A stretch of DNA of 64,000 bases. It comes from Cohnella ginsengisoli. Its GTDB lineage: Bacteria > Bacillota > Bacilli > Paenibacillales > Paenibacillaceae. The notes beneath the pieces were generated by a model. That model did no database searches, was not told the DNA's origin, and saw only the letters and a list, made by a program, of their open reading frames with translations. Shown piece by piece: positions 27,780 to 36,983 of the stretch; within the stretch, counting starts at the first letter, position 1; each line of letters starts with the position of its first letter. Both the position numbers and the translations under genes were made by a program. The DNA is taken from NCBI RefSeq assembly GCF_029525555.1, contig NZ_JAPDHZ010000004.1, positions 620,001 to 684,000 on the forward strand. Reading direction: 5' to 3'.

Positions 27780-28928
27780 TTGAAAAAGAAGGTGGCGGTG
27801 CTCGGTAGTACCGGTTCGATAGGAACTCAGACGCTGGACGTCGTCTCGCGGGACCCGGACGCCTATGAGGTCGTTAGCCTGGCGGCCGGAACGCGGCACG
27901 AGCAATTGCTCGAACAAGCCCATCGCTTCAGGCCCAAACTCGTCTCGATCGGTTCGAAGACGCTGGCCGACAAGATCAGGTCGGACCTGCCGGCAGGCAC
28001 GAAGCTTGTCTGGGGCAATGAAGGCTTGATCGAAGCCGCTGCCGGTGCCGGCGCCGGCTACGTCGTATGCGCCCTGATGGGAAGTCTCGGCTTGAAGTCT
28101 ACGCTTGCCGCGATCGATGCCGGCGCTACGATCGGGCTGGCGAACAAAGAGACGCTGGTAACGGCCGGACATATCGTAACGCGCCGCGCCGCGGACCGCG
28201 GCGTGCCGCTGCTGCCGATCGACAGCGAGCATTCCGCGATCTTCCAATGCCTGAACGGCGAAGATCGCGGCACGATACGGCGCCTTGTCATTACCGCTTC
28301 CGGCGGGAGCTTCCGCGACCGCGCTCGCAGCGAGCTTGCCGGCGTGACGGTCGAAGACGCGCTTAAGCATCCCAACTGGTCGATGGGCGCCAAGATTACG
28401 ATCGATTCGGCGACGATGGCGAACAAAGGGCTCGAGGTGATCGAGGCGCACTGGCTGTTCGATCTTCCGTACGACCGGATCGACGTCGTGCTGCATCCGG
28501 AGAGCATCGTGCACTCGATGGTCGAATTCGTCGACACGAGCGTCATGGCGCAGCTCGGCAATCCGGACATGCGCGTGCCGATCCAGTACGCGCTCACCTA
28601 CCCGGAGCGCCGCCCGTCGCCGGCAACCCCGCTCGATCTGCTGCGTTCGGGCACGCTGCGCTTCAAGGAGATGGATTTCGAGCGGTATCCTTGCCTGAGG
28701 ATGGCGTTTGAGGCGGGGAGAGCCGGCGGAACCGCGCCGACCGTGTTCAACGCGGCGAACGAAGTCGCCGTGGCGCGTTTTCTGAACCGCGAGATTTCGT
28801 TCCTGGCCATCGAGGAGATCGTCGAATCGGCGCTCGCGGCGCATGCGACGACCGCCGAGCCCGATCTCGAAGAGATCGCCTTCGCGGACGGGCTGGCGCG
28901 AGAGGCGGCGGCGGGGTGGCGCAAATAG
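27780..28928 (+). CDS. dxr: 1-deoxy-D-xylulose 5-phosphate reductoisomerase
   Basis: Second step of the MEP isoprenoid pathway. TTG 27780 follows ACGGAGGGAATGGC. The NADPH site VLGSTGSIGTQTLDVV is at residues 6-21. Metal and substrate motifs include DSEHSAIFQCL, TASGGSFRD and HPNWSMGAKITIDSATMANK. The length of 382 residues is typical. Located with cdsA and rseP as in Bacillus. Confidence 0.97.
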   Translation: MKKKVAVLGSTGSIGTQTLDVVSRDPDAYEVVSLAAGTRHEQLLEQAHRFRPKLVSIGSKTLADKIRSDLPAGTKLVWGNEGLIEAAAGAGAGYVVCALMGSLGLKSTLAAIDAGATIGLANKETLVTAGHIVTRRAADRGVPLLPIDSEHSAIFQCLNGEDRGTIRRLVITASGGSFRDRARSELAGVTVEDALKHPNWSMGAKITIDSATMANKGLEVIEAHWLFDLPYDRIDVVLHPESIVHSMVEFVDTSVMAQLGNPDMRVPIQYALTYPERRPSPATPLDLLRSGTLRFKEMDFERYPCLRMAFEAGRAGGTAPTVFNAANEVAVARFLNREISFLAIEEIVESALAAHATTAEPDLEEIAFADGLAREAAAGWRK

Positions 28929-29026
28929 CAACCGACCTTTTTTGCAAGGCCCGTATTCTCTTGTATCGCCTCGGCGAATAATGTTAATCTAAGGACAGCC
29001 GTTAGGGCGAACGGAGGGTAACTTGC

Positions 29027-30289
29027 ATGGATATGGTACAGGTTGTTTTTCTAACGGTTCTCGTCTTTTTCGTGCTCGTCTCGATACACGAGTTCGGACA
29101 CTTTTATTTTGCCAAGCGGGCCGGGGTGCTCGTGCGGGAGTTTGCGATCGGGTTCGGCCCGAAGCTGTTCTCGATCAAGCGTGGGGAGAGCCGATTCACG
29201 CTGCGGCTGCTGCCGATCGGCGGCTTCGTGCGGATGGCGGGCGAAGATCCCGAGGTCGTCGAGGTGCAAGCGGGGCATACGGTAGGCGTTCGGATCAAGG
29301 ACGACAAGGTGACCCGCATCTACCTGGATCGGCTTGACGAACGCACCCAGATTTTGCGGGGCGAAGTGACGGCGCTGGATCTCGAGCGGCATCTCTATTT
29401 AACGCTGGACGTGGACGGCGACGTACAGCGGTATGACGTGCACCCGCAGGCGCTCATCGTTGCGAAGGGCAGAGACACGCAGATCGCGCCGCTGGACCGC
29501 CAATTCGGCAGCGCTTCGGCAGGCAAGAAGGCGATGACCATTTTCGCCGGTCCGCTCATGAACTTTATTTTGGCGTTTGTGCTTTTCGCCGTCTTTTTCC
29601 AATCGTACGGCGTAGCGGTCGAGCCCAATACGAAAATTTTTATTAATGAAGTAACGTCGGACGGCGCGGCGAAGGCTGCCGGCCTGCAGAAGGGCGACCT
29701 GGTCGTCTCCGTCAATGGCGTCCCTGTCGCAGGAGACAGCCAAAAGCTGTCGCAGGCAATCACGGGCAGCGCCGGCAAGCCGATGAACTGGATCGTGAAC
29801 CGGGACGGGCAAGAGCTGAAATTAACGGTGACGCCGAATGCGGACACGGGTAAGGTTGGTATCGTCATGGCGCCTGAGATGCGTCATCCCGGCTTCGGAG
29901 AGACATTTTCGCTGGCAGGCCACGCGATGGTGGACAGCACGAAGAAAATTTTCGACGGCTTCCGCAAAATTATTTTCGGCGAGGTCAAGCTCGAAGAGCT
30001 CAACGGACCGGTCGGCACGGCGCAGGTGACCGTGGAGATCGCCAAGCAGGGCGTGACGCAGCTGACCTGGTGGGGCGCGATTCTTAGCCTTTATCTCGGG
30101 ATCTTCAACCTCTTGCCGATCCCGGCGCTCGACGGCAGCCGCCTGCTGTTCATCGGCATCGAGGCAATCCGCGGCCGTCCGGTCGATCCGAACCGCGAGA
30201 GCCTCGTTCACTTTATCGGATTCGCGGCACTGATGCTGCTGATGGTCGTCGTCACGTATAACGATATACTTAGGTTGGTTAAAGGCTAA
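29027..30289 (+). CDS. rseP: Site-2 intramembrane metalloprotease RseP/RasP
   Basis: Cleaves anti-sigma factors and signal peptide remnants in the membrane. The zinc motif HEFGH is at residues 21-25 and the third ligand motif is NLLPIPALDGSRL near residue 362. A PDZ domain lies between membrane segments (about 195-275; AAGLQKGDLVVSVNGVPV). The 420-residue length is normal. AACGGAGGGTAAC precedes ATG 29027. Confidence 0.96.
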   Translation: MDMVQVVFLTVLVFFVLVSIHEFGHFYFAKRAGVLVREFAIGFGPKLFSIKRGESRFTLRLLPIGGFVRMAGEDPEVVEVQAGHTVGVRIKDDKVTRIYLDRLDERTQILRGEVTALDLERHLYLTLDVDGDVQRYDVHPQALIVAKGRDTQIAPLDRQFGSASAGKKAMTIFAGPLMNFILAFVLFAVFFQSYGVAVEPNTKIFINEVTSDGAAKAAGLQKGDLVVSVNGVPVAGDSQKLSQAITGSAGKPMNWIVNRDGQELKLTVTPNADTGKVGIVMAPEMRHPGFGETFSLAGHAMVDSTKKIFDGFRKIIFGEVKLEELNGPVGTAQVTVEIAKQGVTQLTWWGAILSLYLGIFNLLPIPALDGSRLLFIGIEAIRGRPVDPNRESLVHFIGFAALMLLMVVVTYNDILRLVKG

Positions 30290-30318
30290 ATTCCAGGTTG
30301 TCAGGGGTAGGGGAGCTT

Positions 30319-31768
30319 ATGTCCAAGGATAAAGGATTCGTAACGGAAATAACGCCGCAGGCCGAGGACTTCAGCCGGTGGTATATCGACGTCATCAAAA
30401 AAGGCCGAGCTCATGGACTATTCGCCGGTGCGCGGCTGTATCGTATTCCGGCCCGAGGGCTACGAGCTGTGGGAGAATATCCAGCGCGATCTGGACCGTC
30501 GCTTCAAGGAGACCGGTCACCGCAACGCGTATTTCCCGCTGCTCATCCCCGAGAGCTTTTTCCAAAAGGAAAAAGAGCATGTCGAGGGCTTTAATCCGGA
30601 GCTGCCGATGGTGACGGAGGCTGGCGGCGAGATATTGGAGGAGCGGCTGGCCGTACGTCCGACGTCGGAGACGATGTTCGGGCATATGTACGCCAAGTGG
30701 ATCAACTCGTACCGCGATTTGCCCCTGCTCATCAACCAGTGGGCGAACGTTTTCCGCTGGGAAAAGCGGACGATGCCGTTCCTGCGTACGAGCGAGTTTC
30801 TGTGGCAGGAAGGGCATACGGCGCACGAGGACGAGGCCGACGCCCGCCGCGAGACGATGCAGATGCTGGACGTCTACACGGACTTCGTGGAAAGCGTGCT
30901 AGCGATTCCGGTCATCAAGGGCCAGAAGACGCCTTCGGAGCGCTTCGCGGGCGCCGTCGACACGTACTCGATCGAGGCGATGATGAAGGACGGGCGCGCC
31001 GTGCAAGCCGGCACCTCGCACTATCTCGGCACCAAATTCGCCGTAGCGTTCGATATCAAGTATTTGAGCCGGGAAAACACGCAGGAGTATTGCCACACGA
31101 CCTCCTGGGGCGTGAGCACGCGATTGATCGGCGCGCTGATCATGGTGCATGGCGACGACCGCGGCCTCGTGCTGCCGCCGAAGGTGGCGCCGACGCAGGT
31201 GATCATGATTCCGATCGGCCCCCCCAAGACGCGCGAGACGGTCATCGCGAAGACGGACGAGCTGTTCGCCGAGCTTAAAAACGCAGGCATTCGCGTTCGC
31301 GTGGACGATCGCTCCGACGTGTCGCCGGGCTGGAAGTTCAACGAATACGAGATGCGAGGCATCCCGATTCGCCTCGAGCTCGGGCCGCGCGACCTGGAAA
31401 ACGGCGTCTGCGTTCTCGTGTCCCGCGTAACGGGCGAGAAGAAGCAGGTGCCGCTCGACAATCTGGCGGCATCCGTAGCCGAAATGCTCGAAGAGGTACA
31501 TGCGCAGATGTACGAACGCGCGCTTGAATTCCGCGAATCGCATCTGTTCGACGTCGAGACGCTGGACCAGCTCAAAGCCGCTTTCGAAGAGAAGCGCGGC
31601 TTCGCCTATGCCGGCTGGTGCGGGGACGACGCTTGCGAGAGCAAGGTGAAGGAAGAGACCGGCGCTACAAGCCGCAACATTCCTTTCGAGCCGCAGACGA
31701 CGAAGTCCGCGTGCCTTTGCTGCGGCAAGCCGGCCGCGCATACGGTCGTATTCGCGAGAGCGTATTAG
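30319..31768 (+). CDS. proS: Prolyl-tRNA synthetase, archaeal/eukaryotic type, one-base frame break
   Basis: Charges tRNA-Pro. The N-terminus MSKDKGFVTEITPQAEDF and class II motifs RPTSETMFGHMYAKW and LRTSEFLWQEGHTAH are those of the archaeal/eukaryotic-type ProRS. The C-terminus has a Cys-rich zinc region (CGDDAC, CLCCGKP) and ends in VFARAY. The bacterial INS editing domain is absent. The frame breaks at the six-A run 30397-30402; removing one A gives IKKAELMDYSPVRGC and a protein of 482 residues. ATG 30319 is preceded by GGGGAG. It sits where Bacillus carries the bacterial-type gene. Confidence 0.92.
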
Positions 31769-31785
31769 AGCAGGACGCCTTAAAC

Positions 31786-31824
31786 AAAAGACTCCCGACA
31801 GCGCCGGCTTCGGGGGGTCTTTTT
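31786..31824 (+). terminator. Terminator after proS
   Basis: AAAAGACTCCCGA (31786-31798) pairs with TCGGGGGGTCTTTT (31810-31823) with one bulge or G-U positions, and ends in a T5 run. It closes the rpsB-proS region before the accessory block. Confidence 0.8.
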
Positions 31825-31841
31825 CACAGGAGGAATACCTA

Positions 31842-33165
31842 ATGCATATTAAAATAGGCGTCGTCGGGACAGAGGCCGTCGTTTCGCGCGTATTAAGAGT
31901 TTTGAATGCGTTTCCGTCGTTCGAGCCCGTCGTCCGGGTCGTCGGACAGGAGCTGGAAGCGCCAGATACGGCGGCCGCTCTCGAAGACGAGGTGGAGGCG
32001 CTTCTGCTGTCCGGGCCTGCGCCGCAGCGACTGCTGAAGGAGAAAAAGCCGGTTGCCGTGCCGGTTCATCATGTTCCGCTGACAGGGGCGGGCTTGTATA
32101 AAGCTTTGTTCGAAGCGCAGCGGGCGGGGCGGCTCGGTCCGGAGGCGGTTCTATCCGTCGATTCGCTGACCAAGACGATGGTGATGCGGACGCTCCGGGA
32201 CCTGGCGCTCGAAGGACTGAAGATCGCCGTCTATGAGGGTCCGTCCTATGCTTCGCCGGACAAGCTCGTCGCGCATCATCGCAAAATCGCCGAATCGCAG
32301 GATTGCGTGTTCGCCTTCACCGGGGTGGAGCGGGTCGCGGAAGAGCTATCGCGGCTGAATATTCCGCATGCGCTTCTGCTGCCCTCGGACGAGGATATCA
32401 TCGTCACGCTGGAACGCGCGCTGCTGTCGACCGAATCCCGCAAAGGCAAGGAATCGCAGATCGTCGTCGGCATGGTGACGGTCGACGAATTCGGCAAGCT
32501 TGTGCAGCGGAGCGCGAGCGAGCACGAGATCCAAAAGCTCAAGCTGGACATTCACCGGATGGTACTCGATTACGTCGAATCGCTTGACGGATATTTGACG
32601 CCAGTCGGCGGCGACGAATATTTGTTTTTTACGACCCGGGGGAATCTTCGAGCGCGAAACGGGCGGTTATAAGACGATCCCGCTTGCCAAGGATGCCAAT
32701 CTGTCTTACGGCATCTCGCTCAGCATCGGCATCGGCTTCGGCGCGACGGCCAGCGAGGCCGGATCGAACGCGCGGAGCGCGCTTCGCAAATCGGTCGCCG
32801 CGGGGGGCAATGCCTGCTTTATCGTGCGGGAGGATCGCACGCTCATCGGACCGCTGGAAATGGCGGACCCGGTAGCGTCGATTATGGCGCCGCTCGATCC
32901 GGAGCTGCTGCGGCGGGCGGAGGAGGCAGGGATGACTGGCGCTTATTTGAGCAAGCTGCTCGCCTACATGTCCCGCCACGGCAAATACGACTACCAGGTT
33001 CATGAGCTCGCATCGATGCTCAATGTGACGGTGCGCAGCGCGCATCGACTGCTGCTTCAATGGGCGGATGCGGGATTGGTCGGCATTGCCGGCATGGAGA
33101 AGATGCCTAAGGGAAGGCCGCGCCAGGTTTATCGTTTTTCCTTTTTGGCGGACCACCATTTATAA
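31842..33165 (+). CDS. Multidomain transcriptional regulator: ligand-binding-like, GGDEF-like (GGDEY), winged HTH
   Basis: Not a family I can name. After removal of one G from the five-G run 32638-32642, one 440-residue protein is read. Residues 1-190 are alternating alpha/beta with a pattern reminiscent of PrpR/TyrR-type N-terminal sensor domains (tentative). Residues 230-330 carry VESLDGYLTPVGGDEYLFF and YGISLSIGIGFGATASEA, like GGDEF or GTP cyclohydrolase III folds. Residues 365-440 are a winged helix (LASMLNVTVRSAHRLLLQW). It precedes a six-gene metabolic operon and probably controls it. Confidence 0.7.
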
Positions 33166-33210
33166 TCCTGCCTTCGATCGCTTAGAGAGCACTGTCATTT
33201 TCCGTAAATT

Positions 33211-33237
33211 TAAAGACGATAAATGGACCTGTCTTTA
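33211..33237 (+). promoter_or_regulatory. Candidate operator upstream of the accessory operon
   Basis: TAAAGAC (33211-33217) and GTCTTTA (33231-33237) form a perfect inverted repeat with centres 20 bases apart, about two helical turns. A TATAAC box (33238-33243) directly follows; no good -35 box was seen. Placement between the regulator and the first enzyme gene suggests an operator. Confidence 0.5.
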
Positions 33238-33292
33238 TATAACGAACGCACGTATGATGAGATCAGGTAAAAGTCGAGAGGAGACTGATCAC

Positions 33293-34309
33293 ATGCATAC
33301 GATAGAACAATTGGAAGCAAAGCTAGCGGAACCGTCGGAGGCGCTCGTCAAGCAGCTGTCCGCGATCGACGGGGATATCGTGGTGCTCGGCGTCGGCGGA
33401 AAAATGGGCCCGAGCCTGGCCAGGCTGGCGGCCAACGCCGTGCGCGCAGGCGGACTCGGCAAGCGAGTTATCGGGGTATCGCGCTTTAGCAGCAGCGAGA
33501 CGCGGCAGGAGCTTGAAGCCGCCGGTGTCGAGACGATCTCGTGCGAGCTGCTCGACGACGAAGCGCTGAAGGCGCTGCCGAACGCCGCGAACGTCATCTA
33601 TATGGCAGGCAATAAGTTCGGTACGACGGGCCGCGAGCATTTTACGTGGGCGATGAACACGTACTTGCCGGGACGCGTAGCCGAAAAGTATAAGGATTCG
33701 CGGATCGTCGTCTTTTCCTCGGGCAACATTTATCCGTTCATGCCGGTGGGCGGCGGCGGCGCCGACGAATCGATTGCGCCTGAACCGCTCGGCGAATATG
33801 CCCAATCGACGCTGGGCAGAGAACGGATCTTCGAGTACCACTCGCACAAATACGGCACGCCGATGACGATGTTCAGGCTGAACTACGCGATCGATATGCG
33901 TTACGGCGTACTGCTGGAACTGGCGCGTGCGATCAACGAAGGGCGTCCGATCGATCTGACGACGGGGTATGCGAACGTCATCTGGCAAGGCGACGCCAAC
34001 GCGATGGCGCTGCGCAGCCTGGCGATCGCTTCGAGCCCTCCGGCTATCCTGAACGTGACGGGACCGGAGACGATGTCCGTCAGATGGGCCGCAGGCCAAA
34101 TGTCCCAACGGCTTGGCAAGGAAGCGACGTTCGAGGGCAAGGAATCCGAGACCGCGCTGCTGAATAACGCCTCGAAGTCCCACCAGCTGTTCGGCTATCC
34201 GAGCGTCTCGCTGCTGCAGATGATCGATTGGACCGCAGAGTGGGTGCTGCAAGGCGGCGCGACATGGAACAAACCGACCCATTTCCAAGAACGAAAGGGG
34301 AAATTCTGA
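33293..34309 (+). CDS. NAD-dependent epimerase/dehydratase family protein
   Basis: Extended short-chain dehydrogenase/reductase, 338 residues. The Rossmann motif is IVVLGVGGKMGPSLARLA (residues 29-46), a variant of GxxGxxG. Downstream are VIYMAGNKFGTTG and the SSG-x-Y region FSSGNIYPF; a YxxxK motif is not obvious, since the usual tyrosine region reads YAQSTLGRER. Start ATG 33293 follows GAGAGGAGA. Substrate unknown; the partner aldolase-like gene overlaps by 1 base. Confidence 0.8.
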   Translation: MHTIEQLEAKLAEPSEALVKQLSAIDGDIVVLGVGGKMGPSLARLAANAVRAGGLGKRVIGVSRFSSSETRQELEAAGVETISCELLDDEALKALPNAANVIYMAGNKFGTTGREHFTWAMNTYLPGRVAEKYKDSRIVVFSSGNIYPFMPVGGGGADESIAPEPLGEYAQSTLGRERIFEYHSHKYGTPMTMFRLNYAIDMRYGVLLELARAINEGRPIDLTTGYANVIWQGDANAMALRSLAIASSPPAILNVTGPETMSVRWAAGQMSQRLGKEATFEGKESETALLNNASKSHQLFGYPSVSLLQMIDWTAEWVLQGGATWNKPTHFQERKGKF

Positions 34310-35379
34310 TGGCGACCGTATATTTATCGGAGGCGCTGAACGCGGCGCTGCAAGACGGATTGGTTATACCGGCGCACCCGCTCGCGCTGGATGCGGATCG
34401 CAAGCTCGACGAACGACGTCAACGGGCGCTCACGCGCTACTACGTCGCTTCGGGTGCCGGCGGCGTGGCCGTCGGCGTCCATTCGACCCAGTTCGAGATT
34501 CGCGATCCGGAGCACGATCTGTACGAAACCGTGCTGCGCATGGCCGCGGAGGAAGTCGACAAGGCTGCGCCTTCCCGTCCTTTCGTGAAGGTCGCGGGCG
34601 TATGCGGACCGCTCGAGCAGGCGCTAAGCGAGACGGCGACCGCGCTTAAGCTGGGTTACGATGCGGTACTCCTCAGCATGGGCGGTCTTGGGCAGCTGAC
34701 CGAGGAAGCGCTGCTCGATCGGACGAGGCAAGTTGCCGCTGTCATGCCGGTTATCGGCTTCTACCTGCAGCCTTCGGTCGGCGGCCGAATTTTTACCTAC
34801 GATTTCTGGCGCGCCTTCGCCGACATCCCGAACGTCGTCGCGATCAAGATGGCGCCGTTCAACCGCTACCAGACGCTTGACGTGGCCCGTGCCGTCTGCC
34901 ATTCTGTCCGCAAGGACGAGATCGCGCTATACACCGGCAACGACGACAATATCGTCGCGGACCTGTTCACGACGTATCGCTTCACGATCGACGGCAGGAC
35001 CGTCGAAAAGCAGGTCGTCGGCGGCCTGCTGGGCCACTGGGCGGTTTGGACGCAGAAGGCGGTCGCGCTTCTCGAAGAGATCAAGACGGCCAGAAAGGAG
35101 CCGGCGATCGCAAAGGAATGGCTTGTCCGCAACGTTCAGGTGACCGATTCCAACGCCGCTTTTTTCGATCCCTCTCACCAGTTCGCAGGCTGCATCCCGG
35201 GCATCCACGAGGTGCTGCGCCGCCAAGGCTTGCTCCAGGGAACCTGGTGCCTTAATCCGCACGAGGAGCTGTCGACGGGACAATCCGAGGAGATCGACCG
35301 CGTGTACGCGCAATATCCGGATCTCAACGACGACGCGTTCGTCGCGGCGCATCTCGAAGAATGGCTGCAGGAGCGTTAA
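34309..35379 (+). CDS. Dihydrodipicolinate synthase family (DHDPS/NAL) aldolase-like protein
   Basis: A 356-residue TIM-barrel protein of the class I aldolase DHDPS/N-acetylneuraminate lyase superfamily. The candidate Schiff-base lysine is in VVAIKMAPFNRYQT near residue 181. It is longer than true DapA and differs from the dapA at 62657. Such paralogues usually act on pyruvate and an aldehyde or on dehydrated sugar acids; substrate here is unknown. It is coupled to the upstream epimerase gene by a shared base. Confidence 0.82.
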   Translation: MATVYLSEALNAALQDGLVIPAHPLALDADRKLDERRQRALTRYYVASGAGGVAVGVHSTQFEIRDPEHDLYETVLRMAAEEVDKAAPSRPFVKVAGVCGPLEQALSETATALKLGYDAVLLSMGGLGQLTEEALLDRTRQVAAVMPVIGFYLQPSVGGRIFTYDFWRAFADIPNVVAIKMAPFNRYQTLDVARAVCHSVRKDEIALYTGNDDNIVADLFTTYRFTIDGRTVEKQVVGGLLGHWAVWTQKAVALLEEIKTARKEPAIAKEWLVRNVQVTDSNAAFFDPSHQFAGCIPGIHEVLRRQGLLQGTWCLNPHEELSTGQSEEIDRVYAQYPDLNDDAFVAAHLEEWLQER

Positions 35380-35415
35380 CCGGTCGATCGATAAAGCGAA
35401 GGGAGAGGGGCGGAC

Positions 35416-36099
35416 ATGCGATTTAAAGACGTATTTTCCATCATGGGACCCAGCATGATCGGCCCCTCCAGCTCGCATACGGCGGGCGCCGCAAGACTTG
35501 GGCTGACGGCGCGCCAGGCGCTCGGCGGGCAGCCGGACGAAGCGGACATCATCTTCTCGGGTTCGTTCGCGGAAACGTACATGGGTCACGGCACCGACCT
35601 GGCCGTGACGGCCGGATTGCTCGGCTGCGCGCCCGACGACGAACGAATCCGGGACTCGATCGCGCTGGCCGAAGCGGCCGGCATGGAGCTGCGATTCGGC
35701 ACCGAGCTCCGGCCCGGCGGCCATCCCAATACGGTTCGATTCGAGCTGCGCAAGGGAGAACAAGCACTGACGATGGTCGGCTGCTCGATCGGCGGCGGCA
35801 ACGTCGAGATCGTCGGCGTAGACGGATTCGACGTGAAGTTCGGCGCGGACTGTCCGACGCTGCTCGTCAATCATCAGGACATGGCGGGGACCGTCGCCGC
35901 GATGGCGCTGATCGTCGGGCGTGCCAATCTGAATATCCGGGCGATGGACGTCGATCGCCAGAGCAGAAGCGGCCGCGCGCTCACCGTCATGGAGATGGAT
36001 CAGGCGGTGTCTGCCGAGGTGAGGCGCGAGCTGCAGGCGCTGCCGCAAGTCGAGCGGGTCCGCTTGATCCATCTGAACGAGGAGGAGGGGCAAGAATGA
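35416..36099 (+). CDS. sdaAB: L-serine dehydratase, beta subunit
   Basis: Forms with SdaAA an iron-sulfur enzyme converting L-serine to pyruvate and ammonia. N-terminal FSIMGPSMIGPSSSHTAGAARL is diagnostic. A C-terminal ACT domain (about 150-222; ANLNIRAMDVDR) is present. The length is 227 residues. AGGGAGAGG precedes ATG 35416. It overlaps sdaAA by 4 bases. Confidence 0.95.
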   Translation: MRFKDVFSIMGPSMIGPSSSHTAGAARLGLTARQALGGQPDEADIIFSGSFAETYMGHGTDLAVTAGLLGCAPDDERIRDSIALAEAAGMELRFGTELRPGGHPNTVRFELRKGEQALTMVGCSIGGGNVEIVGVDGFDVKFGADCPTLLVNHQDMAGTVAAMALIVGRANLNIRAMDVDRQSRSGRALTVMEMDQAVSAEVRRELQALPQVERVRLIHLNEEEGQE

Positions 36100-36983
36100 G
36101 ATTCGCCACGCTAGCGGAGCTGTCGGCGCAATGCCGGGAAGCGGATATGACGATCGGCCGCTATATGATCGAGGAACAGGTCCGGGAATCGGATCAAACG
36201 GAGGAAACGGTCGTCGGTCAGATGGCCAGCTACTATCAGATCATGAAGGAAGCGGTGCGCAAGGGCACGACGGAGGAGACGAAGTCGCGCAGCGGACTTA
36301 CGGGCGGTGACGCGAAGCGGGTGATGGAGTACCGGGCGCTAGGCGGGACGGCGCTCGGCGGCGAAGCGAGCGCGGCGCTCGCCTATGCGCTCGGCGTCTC
36401 CGAGGTCAACGCCTCGATGGGCCGCATCATCGCCACGCCGACCGCCGGATCGTGCGGGATCATTCCGGGCGTATTCGTGAGCACGCAGGAACGATTCGGC
36501 TGGAGCGACGACAAGATGGTCGAAGCGTTGTTCGCGGCAGGCGCCATCGGCTATGTCATTGCCAATCAATCGTTCATATCCGGCGCGGAGGGCGGCTGTC
36601 AAGCCGAAGTCGGATCGGCGGTCGGCATGGCTGCAGGCGCGCTGACGGAGCTGCGCGGCGGCACGCCGGAGCATGCCGTCCATGCGGTCGGGCTCGCGCT
36701 CAAAAATTCGCTCGGCCTGATCTGCGATCCTGTCGGCGGACTCGTCGAGATCCCGTGCATCGTACGGAACGGCTTCGGCGCGGTGACGGCGCTCGCGGCG
36801 GCCGATATGGCGCTGGCCGGCGTGCGCAGCGTCATTCCGTCGGACGAAGTCATCGGCGTCATGAAGGATATCGGCGCGGCCATGCCAGAGGCGCACCGGG
36901 AGACGGCGAAGGGCGGACTTGCCCAGACGCCTACGGGCAAAGCGATCTTAAGCGACCTTCGCAAGAAAGGCGGCCGGTCATGA
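36096..36983 (+). CDS. sdaAA: L-serine dehydratase, alpha subunit
   Basis: Catalytic [4Fe-4S] subunit. Cysteines expected to hold the cluster occur in TAGSCGIIPG, EGGCQAEVG, GLICDPVGG and EIPCIVRNG. The SGLTGGDAKRVMEY segment near residue 69 is conserved. The length of 295 residues is standard. It overlaps both neighbours by 4 bases, showing a tight operon. Confidence 0.95.
   Translation: MRFATLAELSAQCREADMTIGRYMIEEQVRESDQTEETVVGQMASYYQIMKEAVRKGTTEETKSRSGLTGGDAKRVMEYRALGGTALGGEASAALAYALGVSEVNASMGRIIATPTAGSCGIIPGVFVSTQERFGWSDDKMVEALFAAGAIGYVIANQSFISGAEGGCQAEVGSAVGMAAGALTELRGGTPEHAVHAVGLALKNSLGLICDPVGGLVEIPCIVRNGFGAVTALAAADMALAGVRSVIPSDEVIGVMKDIGAAMPEAHRETAKGGLAQTPTGKAILSDLRKKGGRS

Noticed and set aside
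32638..33165. Two separate genes (regulator N-part and small HTH protein)
   Set aside because: One base removed at 32638-32642 joins them into one continuous, well-folded-looking protein.
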